DNA of 64,000 bases from Tabrizicola_A sp965284335. GTDB taxonomy: Bacteria; Pseudomonadota; Alphaproteobacteria; Rhodobacterales; Rhodobacteraceae. Numbering within the stretch: position 1 is the first letter of the stretch; the number at the start of each line of letters is the position of its first letter. Position numbers and translations under genes: made by a program. The notes under the pieces were generated by a model, which was given only the letters and a program-made list of their open reading frames with translations, was not told the DNA's origin and ran no database searches. Shown here in pieces: positions 8,844-17,086 of this stretch. Where the stretch lies: NCBI RefSeq assembly GCF_965284335.1, contig NZ_OZ260076.1; one strand, 5' to 3'.

Positions 8844-8946
8844 CGGCTGGCTCTTCCGGCCGCCGATCCGCCGGACCACCGTCACACAGACCCCGACCCC
8901 CTTCGACCCCCTGTCATGCAGCGGGTCGGTCTGAAACGGATGACAG
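8844..8946 (+). promoter_or_regulatory. Structured leader of the SulP gene, possible pseudoknot
   Basis: Directly before the SulP start codon are three paired segments. A hairpin is formed by 8844-8850 with 8856-8862 (seven pairs, one G-U). Stem A pairs 8887-8892 with 8928-8933 and 8895-8899 with 8923-8927, with a two-base bulge. Stem B pairs CTGTCAT at 8911-8917 with ATGACAG at 8940-8946. Stems A and B interleave, which is the H-type pseudoknot topology, and stem B ends at the base before ATG 8947. This suggests translational control. A candidate RNA called sul1 has been described upstream of sulfate transporter genes in alphaproteobacteria; whether this is it needs a covariance-model search. 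Confidence 0.45.
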
Positions 8947-10437
8947 ATGTTTTCAATGACCACCTACCGAAACCAATGGTTCGGCAATATCCGCGCCGAT
9001 CTTTTGTCTGGCCTTGTCGTGGCCTTGGCCCTGATCCCCGAGGCGATTGCCTTTTCCATCATTGCGGGCGTTGACCCCAAGGTGGGGCTATATGCCTCGT
9101 TCTCCATCGCGGTGATCACGGCGATTGCGGGCGGGCGGCCGGGCATGATCTCGGCGGCAACGGCGGCCACGGCGGTCTTGATGGTGACCTTGGTCAAGGA
9201 TCATGGGCTGCAATATCTGCTCGCAGCCACCGTGTTGGCGGGCCTGTTGCAGATCGGCATGGGTCTTTTGCGGCTGGGCTTTGTCATGCGCTATGTGTCA
9301 AAATCGGTGATGACGGGCTTTGTGAATGCGCTGGCCATTCTGATCTTCATGGCGCAACTGCCCGAGTTGGACCCCGCCAAAGTCACGCCGCTGACCTTTG
9401 TGCTGGTCGCGGCGGGCCTTGGGATCATTTATCTTTTCCCCTATTTGACGCGGGCTGTGCCTTCGCCCTTGGTGACCATCATCGTGCTGACGGGGCTGAC
9501 GATGTATTTCGGCTGGGACGTGCGCACGGTCGGCGATATGGGGGCCTTGCCCGATACGCTGCCGGTGTTTTTGTTGCCCGATGTGCCGCTGAACCTGACC
9601 ACCTTGCAGATCATTTTCCCCTATGCGCTGGCCGTGGCGGTGGTGGGGCTTTTGGAAAGCCTGATGACCCAGACGCTGGTGGATGATCTGACCGACACCA
9701 AATCCAGCCGCGATCAGGAATGTATCGGGCAGGGGCTGGCCAATACCGCGACGGGCTTTATCGGCGGGATGGCGGGCTGTGCGATGATCGGGCAAAGCAT
9801 AATCAACGTCAAATCAGGCGGGCGGGGGCGGTTGTCGGCCTTTACGGCGGGCGTTATGCTTTTGGTCATGGTTGTCGGTTTGGGCGACCTTGTCAGCCAG
9901 ATCCCGATGCCCGCCTTGGTGGCGATCATGATCATGGTCAGCATCGGCACGTTTTCTTGGGCCTCAATCGCCAATCTGGCCACGCATCCGCGGTCGTCTT
10001 CCGTGGTGATGCTCGCAACAGTGGCGGCTGTGGTTTATACCCACAACCTTGCCATTGGGGTTTTGCTGGGTGTGCTGTTGTCGGGCATTTTCTTTGCCGC
10101 CAAGATTGCCCAGCTTTTTGGCGTGACCAGTAGCCTGAGTGCCGATGGCCGGGCGCGGACCTACCGTGTAGAAGGCCAGCTATTTTATGGCTCGGTTGAG
10201 GATTTCATGGCCGCCTTTGAATTCCGCGAGGTGTTGCAGCGGGTGGTCATCGACGTCTCGGCGGCACATATCTGGGACATCTCCTCGGTGCAGGCGCTGG
10301 ATACGGTGGTGATGAAATTCCGGCGCATGGGGGCCAAGGTAGAGATCATCGGCATGAATCTGGCGTCAGAAACCATCGTGGATAAGCTGGCCTTGCATGA
10401 CAAGCCGGGTGAGATGGACAAGCTGACAGCGCATTAA
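8947..10437 (+). CDS. SulP-family inorganic anion transporter
   Basis: 496 residues. The first ~390 form the SulP transmembrane core, starting at DLLSGLVVALALIPEAIAFS, with GLYASFSIAVITA and SRDQECIGQGLANTATGFIG. The C-terminal ~100 residues form a STAS domain (ISSVQALDTVVMKFRRMGA). SulP proteins carry sulfate, bicarbonate or other anions at the inner membrane; this one is shorter than typical bacterial sulfate permeases, and the substrate is not assured. Possible starts are ATG 8947 and ATG 8956; 8947 has a weak GGA six bases upstream. The leader can fold into a compact structure. It converges on the permease gene that ends at 10447, leaving only nine bases. Confidence 0.9.
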   Translation: MFSMTTYRNQWFGNIRADLLSGLVVALALIPEAIAFSIIAGVDPKVGLYASFSIAVITAIAGGRPGMISAATAATAVLMVTLVKDHGLQYLLAATVLAGLLQIGMGLLRLGFVMRYVSKSVMTGFVNALAILIFMAQLPELDPAKVTPLTFVLVAAGLGIIYLFPYLTRAVPSPLVTIIVLTGLTMYFGWDVRTVGDMGALPDTLPVFLLPDVPLNLTTLQIIFPYALAVAVVGLLESLMTQTLVDDLTDTKSSRDQECIGQGLANTATGFIGGMAGCAMIGQSIINVKSGGRGRLSAFTAGVMLLVMVVGLGDLVSQIPMPALVAIMIMVSIGTFSWASIANLATHPRSSSVVMLATVAAVVYTHNLAIGVLLGVLLSGIFFAAKIAQLFGVTSSLSADGRARTYRVEGQLFYGSVEDFMAAFEFREVLQRVVIDVSAAHIWDISSVQALDTVVMKFRRMGAKVEIIGMNLASETIVDKLALHDKPGEMDKLTAH

Positions 10438-10446
10438 AGGGCGGCG

Positions 10447-11226
10447 TCAGGCGCGCAGGGTAAAGCCGCGCGCCAGATGGTTGCGCACCAGCCAGATCAT
10501 CGCCATGCCGGGCAAAAGCGACAGGCAGGTCATCGCCATGACCATGCCGATATCGGTTTGAAAGGTGAACATGGCGTTGATCGCCATGGTGATCGGCTTG
10601 CCCGCCGTCACGGTCAGGATGCGGGCAAAGACCACCTCGACCCAGCTGAAGATAAAGCAGAAAAATGCCGCCACCCCGATGCCCGGCGCGATGAGTGGCA
10701 CCAGATGGCGGAAAAAGAACGATGGGCCGGAATGACCGTCAATAAAGGCGGTTTCATCCAAAGCTCTCGGCACGGCGCGGATGAAGCTTTCCAAGATCCA
10801 GATGGTGATCGGCAGGTTAAACAGGCAATGCACCAGCGCTATGCCGATGGGCGAATTCACCAGCCCCAGCTTGGAAAACAGGATGAAGATCGGCAAGGAC
10901 AGCACCACCGGCGGCGTCATGCGAAAGACCAGCATGGCCAAAAGGAAATGCCGGTCCCCCAAAAAGCGGAACCGTGCCAGCGCATAGGCGGCGGGCAAGC
11001 CAATCGCGATGCACAAGGCGACGTTGAGGCAGACGTAGATGGCCGAATTCACCATCGCCGCGCGCAACTCTGGTGCGGCCAGAACGGCGGCATAGTTCAA
11101 AAGCCCCACCACCCCCGGTGCCACCCCATGTTTTTCCAGTGTGACTGTAAAGCTGAGGATCACCGCCTGCACCAAAGGCAGCAGGATGAACATCGCCAGC
11201 GAAAGGCCGCCCAGCACGCGGATCAT
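10447..11226 (-). CDS. ABC transporter permease, MalG/GlpQ-like (second glycerol-type pair)
   Basis: 259 residues with about six membrane helices. The binding-protein-dependent permease EAA-type loop is around DETAFIDGHSGPSFFFRHLV. It is clearly paralogous to GlpQ in the same locus: both contain GIGVAAFFCF followed by FSWVE, and similar ends (RNHLARGF versus RNYIAKGF). It overlaps its partner permease by four bases. The pair has no ATPase or binding protein of its own next to it, so it may borrow GlpS/GlpT and GlpV or use genes elsewhere. Likely substrate: glycerol or a related polyol. This is an inference from paralogy and from the neighbouring glpK. Confidence 0.85.
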   Translation of the reverse strand: MIRVLGGLSLAMFILLPLVQAVILSFTVTLEKHGVAPGVVGLLNYAAVLAAPELRAAMVNSAIYVCLNVALCIAIGLPAAYALARFRFLGDRHFLLAMLVFRMTPPVVLSLPIFILFSKLGLVNSPIGIALVHCLFNLPITIWILESFIRAVPRALDETAFIDGHSGPSFFFRHLVPLIAPGIGVAAFFCFIFSWVEVVFARILTVTAGKPITMAINAMFTFQTDIGMVMAMTCLSLLPGMAMIWLVRNHLARGFTLRA

Positions 11227-12086
11227 GCCCCGTCCTCGCGCCGCCGGGTGATGACCACAAAGGCATAGGTCACCGCCACCACGATCAAAAAGTAAAGCCC
11301 CGCCCGCGCCGCCGCCTGACCATAGGAAAAGCCCTTGATCTCTTCGCCCAGTTCCAGCGACAAAAACCGCGTGGCATCGTTCGGACCGCCGGCGTTGATG
11401 GTGAAGGCCTCGGTGTAGATCATAAAGCTGTCGACAAAGCGGATCAGGATCACAATCGCCAAAGCCCCCGACAGGCGCGGCAATTCGATATGTCGAAAGA
11501 CCGCCCAGCGCGAGGCCCCGTCAATCACCGCCGCCTGACGGTATTGCGGCGCAATGGCCGAAAGCCCGGCATAGGACAGGATCACCACCAGCCCCAGCCA
11601 ATGCCAGGTGTCCATCACCAAAAGCAGCGCCCAAGTGTGCACGGCCGTGAATTTGTAATCAAACCCCACCGCCGCCAGCCCCGGCCCCAAAAGCCCTGAT
11701 TGCGTGTCGATCATCCCCAGCCACAGCATCGGGATCATGTTCCACGGCACCACCAAAGGCAGCGCGCACAGCATCAGCCCCCAGATCGCAAAGCGGCCAA
11801 AGCGCATCAGCATCAGCGCCACCGCAATGCCCAAGGGCAGTTGGATGGCCAGCGCCAGCGCCGAGAACAAAAGGCTCCGGCCAAGTGAGGCCAGAAAGCG
11901 GTCAGACCCCAGAATATCGGCAAACCATTGAAGGCCGACCCAATGCACATCGCTGAGCGAAAAGATGTCGTGAAAGCCATAGTTGACCACGGCCAAAAGC
12001 GGCAAAAGCCCGATTACCGCCAAGAGGAGGCAGGCGGGCAGCACCAGCAGGAGCGCCCAGCCGCTGTTTCTGCCTTCAGGCGGCAT
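11223..12086 (-). CDS. ABC transporter permease, MalF/GlpP-like (second glycerol-type pair)
   Basis: 287 residues, six predicted helices. It is paralogous to GlpP in this window: compare YRQAAVIDGASRWAVFRHIE here with YYQAARVDQASRWAVFRFIE in GlpP, and shared RF-(V/M)-DSFMIYTE. This is the MalF-type partner of the downstream MalG-type permease. Its start overlaps the end of the Fe-type alcohol dehydrogenase gene by 11 bases, so it is likely translated from the same mRNA as glpK and the dehydrogenase. The substrate is probably a polyol, but there is no direct sign of which. Confidence 0.85.
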   Translation of the reverse strand: MPPEGRNSGWALLLVLPACLLLAVIGLLPLLAVVNYGFHDIFSLSDVHWVGLQWFADILGSDRFLASLGRSLLFSALALAIQLPLGIAVALMLMRFGRFAIWGLMLCALPLVVPWNMIPMLWLGMIDTQSGLLGPGLAAVGFDYKFTAVHTWALLLVMDTWHWLGLVVILSYAGLSAIAPQYRQAAVIDGASRWAVFRHIELPRLSGALAIVILIRFVDSFMIYTEAFTINAGGPNDATRFLSLELGEEIKGFSYGQAAARAGLYFLIVVAVTYAFVVITRRREDGA

Positions 12087-13221
12087 CGCGCAGCGCCTTG
12101 AGCAATGCGGCGTGCTCCAATGACACCGGATTGCCTTTGGTCGATGAAGCGGTCAGCGCCGCCGTGGCGGTGGTCTCTTGCCAGCCGGGATCAAAGCCCA
12201 TGGCGGTCAGACCGGGCAGGCCCGCAGATCTGGCCCAAGCCGCCAGCGTTTCGGGCGCATCTTCGGGCGCACCGCCCAAGGTGGTGGCAAGGGTGGCAAA
12301 GACCATGTCCAGCCGCCGCGCAGCCTCGGTTCCCGGCGCGGCATGGTCGCGGTTTGCTCGCAAGATCGGGGCTAAAAGCGCGCCGCAGACCGCGCCATGG
12401 GGGGCCGGACAAAGCCCGCCGATCACGCCCGCCAGCCCATGCACCGCGCCAAGGCCCGAATTGGCCAGCGCCATCCCGCCCGAGAGGCTGACCCAAGCGA
12501 GCGCATCGCGCGCCTCGCGGTCCTCGCCCTGTTGCAGGCGGAGGAGTGCGGCCAGCCCCGCGCCAATCGCCGGGGCGGTGATGGCATCGGTATAGGCGGT
12601 CGCCTTGCAGGATACGAAAGGCTCGATCACCTGCGTCACCGCATCGAGGCCGGAGGCCAGTGTCACCGACCAAGGTGTGCCATCGGTCAGCGCGGGGTCA
12701 ACAATGGCCAGCCGGGCCAGCATCCGATCATCGCGCAAGCTGACCTTGCGGCCATGTTCGGGCAGGCCGATGACGGCGTTTTTCGTGGCCTCGGATCCGG
12801 TGCCCGAGGTGGTGGGAATGGCGATAAAGGGCAGGGGGGGCTCGCTTAGCGGCAGGCCGCGGCCGACCACCTCGAGATGGTCCATCGGCCCGTCCTTGGC
12901 CGGGATCAACCCTGCCAGCGCCTTGGCCAGATCCATCACCGACCCGCCACCAAGGCCCAAGACCCAATCGGGCCTATGGGCGCGCGCCTTTGCCAAGGCC
13001 GCCTCCAGCAGGGGCAGGGTGGGTTCTGCGGCGCAGGTGAGCGTCATCACGCTGTCCGTCCCGGCGCCAAGATCGGCCAAAAGCCCGGCCAGTCTGCCGG
13101 GGTTCGCGCCATGCACGATCAGCCCGCGCGGGCCAAAGCCGCGCAGAAGCGCTGGGGCCTTGGCCACCTCGCCGCGCCCAAAAAGGATGCGCGCCGGGCT
13201 GGTGATGGCAAAGGGTGTCAT
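12076..13221 (-). CDS. Iron-containing (type III) alcohol dehydrogenase
   Basis: 381 residues. NAD(P)-binding glycine-rich motif GGGSVMD at 91-97. The dinucleotide-fold segment FIAIPTTSGTGSEATKNAVI is typical. Expected metal ligands: Asp193 in GLDAVTQVIE, then His261 (AVHGLAG) and His275 (PAPHG). The usual second ligand histidine four residues after the aspartate is Gln197 here. Related proteins with this Gln exist, so it may define a subfamily with altered metal use. It overlaps glpK by four bases and the next permease by 11. Possible roles are oxidation of glycerol or a polyol, or reduction of a glycerol-derived aldehyde; maleylacetate-reductase-like activity is another option. Confidence 0.85.
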   Translation of the reverse strand: MTPFAITSPARILFGRGEVAKAPALLRGFGPRGLIVHGANPGRLAGLLADLGAGTDSVMTLTCAAEPTLPLLEAALAKARAHRPDWVLGLGGGSVMDLAKALAGLIPAKDGPMDHLEVVGRGLPLSEPPLPFIAIPTTSGTGSEATKNAVIGLPEHGRKVSLRDDRMLARLAIVDPALTDGTPWSVTLASGLDAVTQVIEPFVSCKATAYTDAITAPAIGAGLAALLRLQQGEDREARDALAWVSLSGGMALANSGLGAVHGLAGVIGGLCPAPHGAVCGALLAPILRANRDHAAPGTEAARRLDMVFATLATTLGGAPEDAPETLAAWARSAGLPGLTAMGFDPGWQETTATAALTASSTKGNPVSLEHAALLKALRDAA

Positions 13222-14702
13222 ACCGACATCGTCGCGGCCACGGCCCGACCCCAGCGTGCGAATTTGGCATCGCGGATTGCGGGATCAATGGCCGGGGTAA
13301 AGCGGCGTTCCAGCGCCCATGCGCTTTGGAATTCTTCGGGCGCCGCGCAAAGCCCGGCTTGCAGGCCCGCGAGATAAGCCGCCCCCAGCGCGGTGGTTTC
13401 GGTCACCACAGGCCGGTCCACCGGCGCGCCCAGAATATCGGACAAAAACTGCATCGCCCAATCCGAGGCGGTCATGCCGCCATCAACCCGCAAGATGCCT
13501 TCGGCCGAGGTGCCCCAATCGGCGCGCATCGCCTCTAGAAGATCGCGCGTTTGAAAGCCCACGCTTTCCAAGGCCGCCCGCGCCAGTTCCGCCGGGCCGG
13601 AGTTGCGCGTCAGCCCGTAAATGGCCCCCCGGCAATCGGGCCGCCAATAGGGCGCGCCAAGGCCGGTAAAGGCGGGCACCAGAATGACATCTTGCGAAGG
13701 ATCGGCGGCATCGGCAAGCGGCTGGGTCTCCTTGGCCTCGCGGATGATCTTTAGCCCGTCGCGCAGCCATTGCACCACGGCACCTGCGATAAAGATTGAG
13801 CCTTCCAGCGCATAGGTGGTCTGGCCGTTCAGGCGGTAGGCAATGGTCGTCAGCAGCCGGTTCTTCGACGGCACCATCTGATCGCCGGTGTTCAAAAGGG
13901 CAAAACAGCCGGTGCCATAGGTGGATTTCATCATGCCGGGGCGGAAACAGGCTTGGCCCACCGTGGCGGCCTGTTGGTCGCCCGCCACCCCCAGAATGGG
14001 GATTTCAACGCCAAAAAGATCGGCCCGCGTCACGCCATAATCAGCGGCGCAGTCGCGCACGTCGGGCAAAAGCGACATCGGAATGTCCAGAAGGCCGCAA
14101 ATCTCGGCGTCCCATTCATTGGTGGCGATGTTGTAGATCATGGTGCGCGCGGCATTGGTGGCATCGGTGGCATGCACCCGCCCGCCGGTCAGCTTCCAGA
14201 TCAAAAAGCAATCCACCGTGCCAAAGGCCAATTCGCCGCGCTTGGCCCGGTCGCGCGCACCGGGGACATGGTCCAGCATCCATTTGATCTTGGTGGCGGA
14301 AAAATAGGGGTCCAACAAAAGCCCGGTGCGCGCGGTGATCATCGGCTCATGGCCCGCCGCTTTCAGCGCCTCGCAGGTGTCGGCGGTGCGGCGGTCTTGC
14401 CAGACGATGGCGCGGTGAATGGGCTCGCCCGTGGTGCGATCCCAGATCAGGGTGGTTTCGCGCTGGTTGGTGATGCCGATGGCGGCAATGTCGCGCGCGC
14501 TGATCCCGGCCTTTTCAATGGCCGCCCGCGCGGTGCCTGCCACGGTTGACCACAGATCAGACGGGTCATGTTCCACCCAGCCCGAGGCGGGGTAATGCTG
14601 GGTAAACTCCTCTTGCGCCACCGCCCGCACCTTGAGGTTGGCATCAAACAGGATCGCCCGCGAGGAGGTGGTGCCTTGGTCGATGGCAAGGATATGGGTC
14701 AT
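13218..14702 (-). CDS. glpK: Glycerol kinase
   Basis: 494 residues, the usual length for GlpK of the FGGY kinase family. It phosphorylates glycerol to sn-glycerol 3-phosphate with ATP in the cytoplasm. Motifs: DQGTTSSRAILFD at the N-terminus, ITNQRETTLIWDRTTGEPIH, the catalytic-region DATNAARTM, and GGMTASDWAMQFLSDI near the C-terminus. It is the first gene after the terminator that follows the binding-protein gene, and leads a unit glpK-Fe-ADH-permease-permease. Expression may come from its own promoter in 14703-14820 or from readthrough. Its product feeds GlpD encoded at the other end of the locus. Confidence 0.97.
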   Translation of the reverse strand: MTHILAIDQGTTSSRAILFDANLKVRAVAQEEFTQHYPASGWVEHDPSDLWSTVAGTARAAIEKAGISARDIAAIGITNQRETTLIWDRTTGEPIHRAIVWQDRRTADTCEALKAAGHEPMITARTGLLLDPYFSATKIKWMLDHVPGARDRAKRGELAFGTVDCFLIWKLTGGRVHATDATNAARTMIYNIATNEWDAEICGLLDIPMSLLPDVRDCAADYGVTRADLFGVEIPILGVAGDQQAATVGQACFRPGMMKSTYGTGCFALLNTGDQMVPSKNRLLTTIAYRLNGQTTYALEGSIFIAGAVVQWLRDGLKIIREAKETQPLADAADPSQDVILVPAFTGLGAPYWRPDCRGAIYGLTRNSGPAELARAALESVGFQTRDLLEAMRADWGTSAEGILRVDGGMTASDWAMQFLSDILGAPVDRPVVTETTALGAAYLAGLQAGLCAAPEEFQSAWALERRFTPAIDPAIRDAKFARWGRAVAATMSV

Positions 14703-14818
14703 GCTGTGATCGGTCCGGTCTTATAGTCATGCTTGTGGAAACACTCGCCCAAGACACAGCCAAACGGCAAGGGGGGGCGAGAGGTTCGACAAGACTGACA
14801 GGGAAAAGGCGTGAGAGG

Positions 14819-14857
14819 GCAAAAAGAGGGGCGGGCGCAAAGATGCGCCCGCCCGCC
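14819..14857 (-). terminator. Rho-independent terminator after glpV
   Basis: On the minus strand, an 11-bp GC stem (14854-14844 with 14839-14829, loop of four) starts nine bases after the glpV stop codon. It is followed by CTCTTTTTG. This is a textbook intrinsic terminator and separates the transporter operon from glpK. Confidence 0.88.
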
Positions 14858-14863
14858 TGAAGC

Positions 14864-16591
14864 TTAGTTCTGCCAGGACTTGATCAGCTCGTCATAGGCG
14901 ATGGTCTCGCCCTGCGGCTTTTCGTTTTCCAGCTTGGCAACCGGCGAACCGGGTTCATCCAGCCAGACCTGCGGGTCCTGCGGCTCGTTCATCTTCGGGC
15001 CGATGTCGCCCTGAACGCCGGCACGCTCGATCCGCTCAAGCACCTTTTCCTGCTCTTCGCACAGAGCATCGAGGGCTTCTTGCGGGGTCTTGGCACCCGA
15101 CATCGCGTCGCCGATGTTCTGCCACCACAGCTGAGCCAGCTTGGGGTAGTCAGGAACGTTGGTGCCGGTGGGCGACCACTGAACCCGTGCGGGCGAGCGA
15201 TAGAACTCGACCAGACCGCCCAGTTTCGGGGCGCGTTCGGTAAAGCTGTCGTGCTGGATGGTGGATTCGCGGATGAAGGTCAGGCCGACATGCGATTTCT
15301 TGACGTCCACCGTCTTGGACACCACGAACTGCGCATAAAGCCATGCGGCTTGGGCGCGATCGACCGGGGTCGACTTCATCAAGGTCCAGGAGCCTGCGTC
15401 CTGATAACCCACCTTCATGCCGTCCTGCCAATAGGCGCCGTGCGGCGAGGGGGCCATGCGCCACTTGGGAGTGCCGTCCTCGTTCATCACGGGCAGACCT
15501 TCCTTGACCATATCGGCGGTAAAGGCGGTGTACCAGAACATCTGCTGGGCGATATTGCCCTGTGCTGGAACCGGGCCTGCTTCACCAAAGGTCATGCCTT
15601 GGGCTTCTGGCGGGGTGAACCGCTGGAGCCAGTCAATCGCCTTGGTCACAGCATAGACAGCGGCGGCGTCGTTGGTGGCACCGCCACGCGCAACGCAAGA
15701 GCCGACGGGCTGCGAGTTTTCATTGACGCGGATACCCCATTCGTCAACCGGCAGGCCGTTGGGTTCACCCACATCGCCCATACCGGCCATCGACATCCAC
15801 GCATCGGTGTAGCGCCAGCCAAGCGAGGGGTCTTTCTTACCGTAGTCCATGTTGCCATAGACACCCGAGGCCGGGCCGCCCGCATAAGACATATCGCGGC
15901 CGGTGAAGAATTCGGCGATGTCTTCATAGGCAGACCAGTTCAACGGAACGCCCAGATCATAGCCATACTTGGCCTTGAAGTCCTCTTTCGACTGCGGATG
16001 GTCGAACCAGTCGGCGCGGAACCAGTAGAGGTTGGCGAACTGCTGGGTCGGCAGCTGATAGAGCTTGCCATCGGGTGCGGTGGTGAACTTGGTGCCGATA
16101 AAGTCAGCGATATCAAGGTTCGGGTTGGTCACCGCCGCCCCTTCGCCTGCCATCCAGTCATCAAGGATGCGCACCTGCTGATAGCGCCAATGGGTGCCGA
16201 TCAGGTCGCTGTCGTTGATATAGGCGTCATAGATGTTTTCGCCCGACTGCATCTGCGTTTGCAGCTTTTCCACCACATCGCCTTCGCCGATGAGGTCATG
16301 GGTCACCTTGATGCCGGTGATCGCCTCGAAGGCCGGGGCCAGAACTTTGGCCTCGTATTCATGGGTGGTGATGGTTTCGGACACGACCTTGATTTCCATG
16401 CCGGCAAAGGGCTTGGCCGCGTCGATGAACCACTGCATCTCGGCTTCTTGATCGGCGCGCGAGAGGCTGGAAAGCTCGCCGATTTCCGCGTCGAGGAAGG
16501 CTTTTGCGGCCTCCATATCGGCCCAGGCCGGGGCCGAGCCAAAGGCGATGAGCGCAAGCGCCATCGCGGTTGTCGTCTGTCTCAGTCTCAT
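14864..16591 (-). CDS. glpV: Glycerol ABC transporter substrate-binding protein
   Basis: 575 residues, a large periplasmic extracellular solute-binding protein. A Sec signal peptide runs MRLRQTTTAMALALIAFGSAPAWA. The mature domain has features of the sugar/polyol SBP_1 group (NIYDAYINDSDLIGTHWRY; YKLYQLPTQQF-like segment). It is last in the glpDSTPQUV-type operon first described in Rhizobium leguminosarum, where this product binds glycerol. GGGAGG stands six bases before ATG. A GC hairpin lies between glpU and this gene, and a strong terminator follows. Both could raise the level of this mRNA segment, as often needed for binding proteins. Confidence 0.92.
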   Translation of the reverse strand: MRLRQTTTAMALALIAFGSAPAWADMEAAKAFLDAEIGELSSLSRADQEAEMQWFIDAAKPFAGMEIKVVSETITTHEYEAKVLAPAFEAITGIKVTHDLIGEGDVVEKLQTQMQSGENIYDAYINDSDLIGTHWRYQQVRILDDWMAGEGAAVTNPNLDIADFIGTKFTTAPDGKLYQLPTQQFANLYWFRADWFDHPQSKEDFKAKYGYDLGVPLNWSAYEDIAEFFTGRDMSYAGGPASGVYGNMDYGKKDPSLGWRYTDAWMSMAGMGDVGEPNGLPVDEWGIRVNENSQPVGSCVARGGATNDAAAVYAVTKAIDWLQRFTPPEAQGMTFGEAGPVPAQGNIAQQMFWYTAFTADMVKEGLPVMNEDGTPKWRMAPSPHGAYWQDGMKVGYQDAGSWTLMKSTPVDRAQAAWLYAQFVVSKTVDVKKSHVGLTFIRESTIQHDSFTERAPKLGGLVEFYRSPARVQWSPTGTNVPDYPKLAQLWWQNIGDAMSGAKTPQEALDALCEEQEKVLERIERAGVQGDIGPKMNEPQDPQVWLDEPGSPVAKLENEKPQGETIAYDELIKSWQN

Positions 16592-16633
16592 CTTATTCCT
16601 CCCAGAATGTATGAAGTCCGATCGTTTCTTGTT

Positions 16634-16664
16634 GCCGGGGGGGCGGGCATGCCCTCTCCCCCGG
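16634..16664 (-). other. GC hairpin between glpU and glpV
   Basis: The 5' and 3' octamers GCCGGGGG and CCCCCGGC pair around a GC-rich centre. There is no T-tract on either side, so it is probably not a terminator. Its place just upstream of the binding-protein gene fits an mRNA-stabilising or processing element. That role is an inference. Confidence 0.5.
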
Positions 16665-16682
16665 CGCTGTCATGCCCGTCGA

Positions 16683-17084
16683 TCACACCCAGCGAAATAC
16701 TGCTGCGGCGTATATCAGGCAAAGGATCAGCGCGCCCCAAACCGGGCCGCCGAAGGCAAAGAGCCAGCCAATGCAGATAAAGGCCGAGCCCAAGAGCGAG
16801 ATGAACAACCGGTCGCCGCGCGTGGTTTCAATGCGCAGCACCCCCCGGCGTGGGGTTTCAGGAAAGCGGATCGCCAGTAAGGTGAACAGGATCAGCAGGC
16901 TGGCGATGATCAGGAAAAACAGGGCCACTGGAAAGGTCCAAGCCATCCAGCCGCCGGGGATCATCGGGGCAAACCAATCAATCTCATCCTCGCGCCGTGG
17001 CACTGCGGTGATCAGCGCAAAAAGCCCGGTGGCCAGTATCGCGGCGAGGCCAAGATAAATCATGTTCCAACGTGCGGCAGTCAT
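16683..17084 (-). CDS. glpU: DUF2160 small membrane protein of the glycerol ABC transporter
   Basis: 133 residues beginning MTAARWNMIYLGLAAILATG, with about four hydrophobic segments: near residues 8-24, 45-70, 95-112 and at the end. This matches DUF2160/GlpU, a small inner-membrane protein found in glycerol ABC operons of alphaproteobacteria. Its exact role is unknown; it may be an accessory transmembrane component. The ATG at 17084 is two bases after the glpQ stop. The longer reading frame upstream is antisense-like protein in glpQ and is not used. Confidence 0.88.
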   Translation of the reverse strand: MTAARWNMIYLGLAAILATGLFALITAVPRREDEIDWFAPMIPGGWMAWTFPVALFFLIIASLLILFTLLAIRFPETPRRGVLRIETTRGDRLFISLLGSAFICIGWLFAFGGPVWGALILCLIYAAAVFRWV

Positions 17085-17086
17085 GG

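Noticed and set aside
8820..8862. Cobalamin-riboswitch-like GGTGAAAATCCC segment upstream of SulP
   Set aside because: The full B12 box and the other conserved parts of the cobalamin riboswitch are absent.
8818..8934. 38-codon frame MNKELGENPGWLF... in the SulP leader
   Set aside because: No ribosome binding site, and its sequence is explained by RNA pairing. A leader peptide cannot be excluded, but there is no support.
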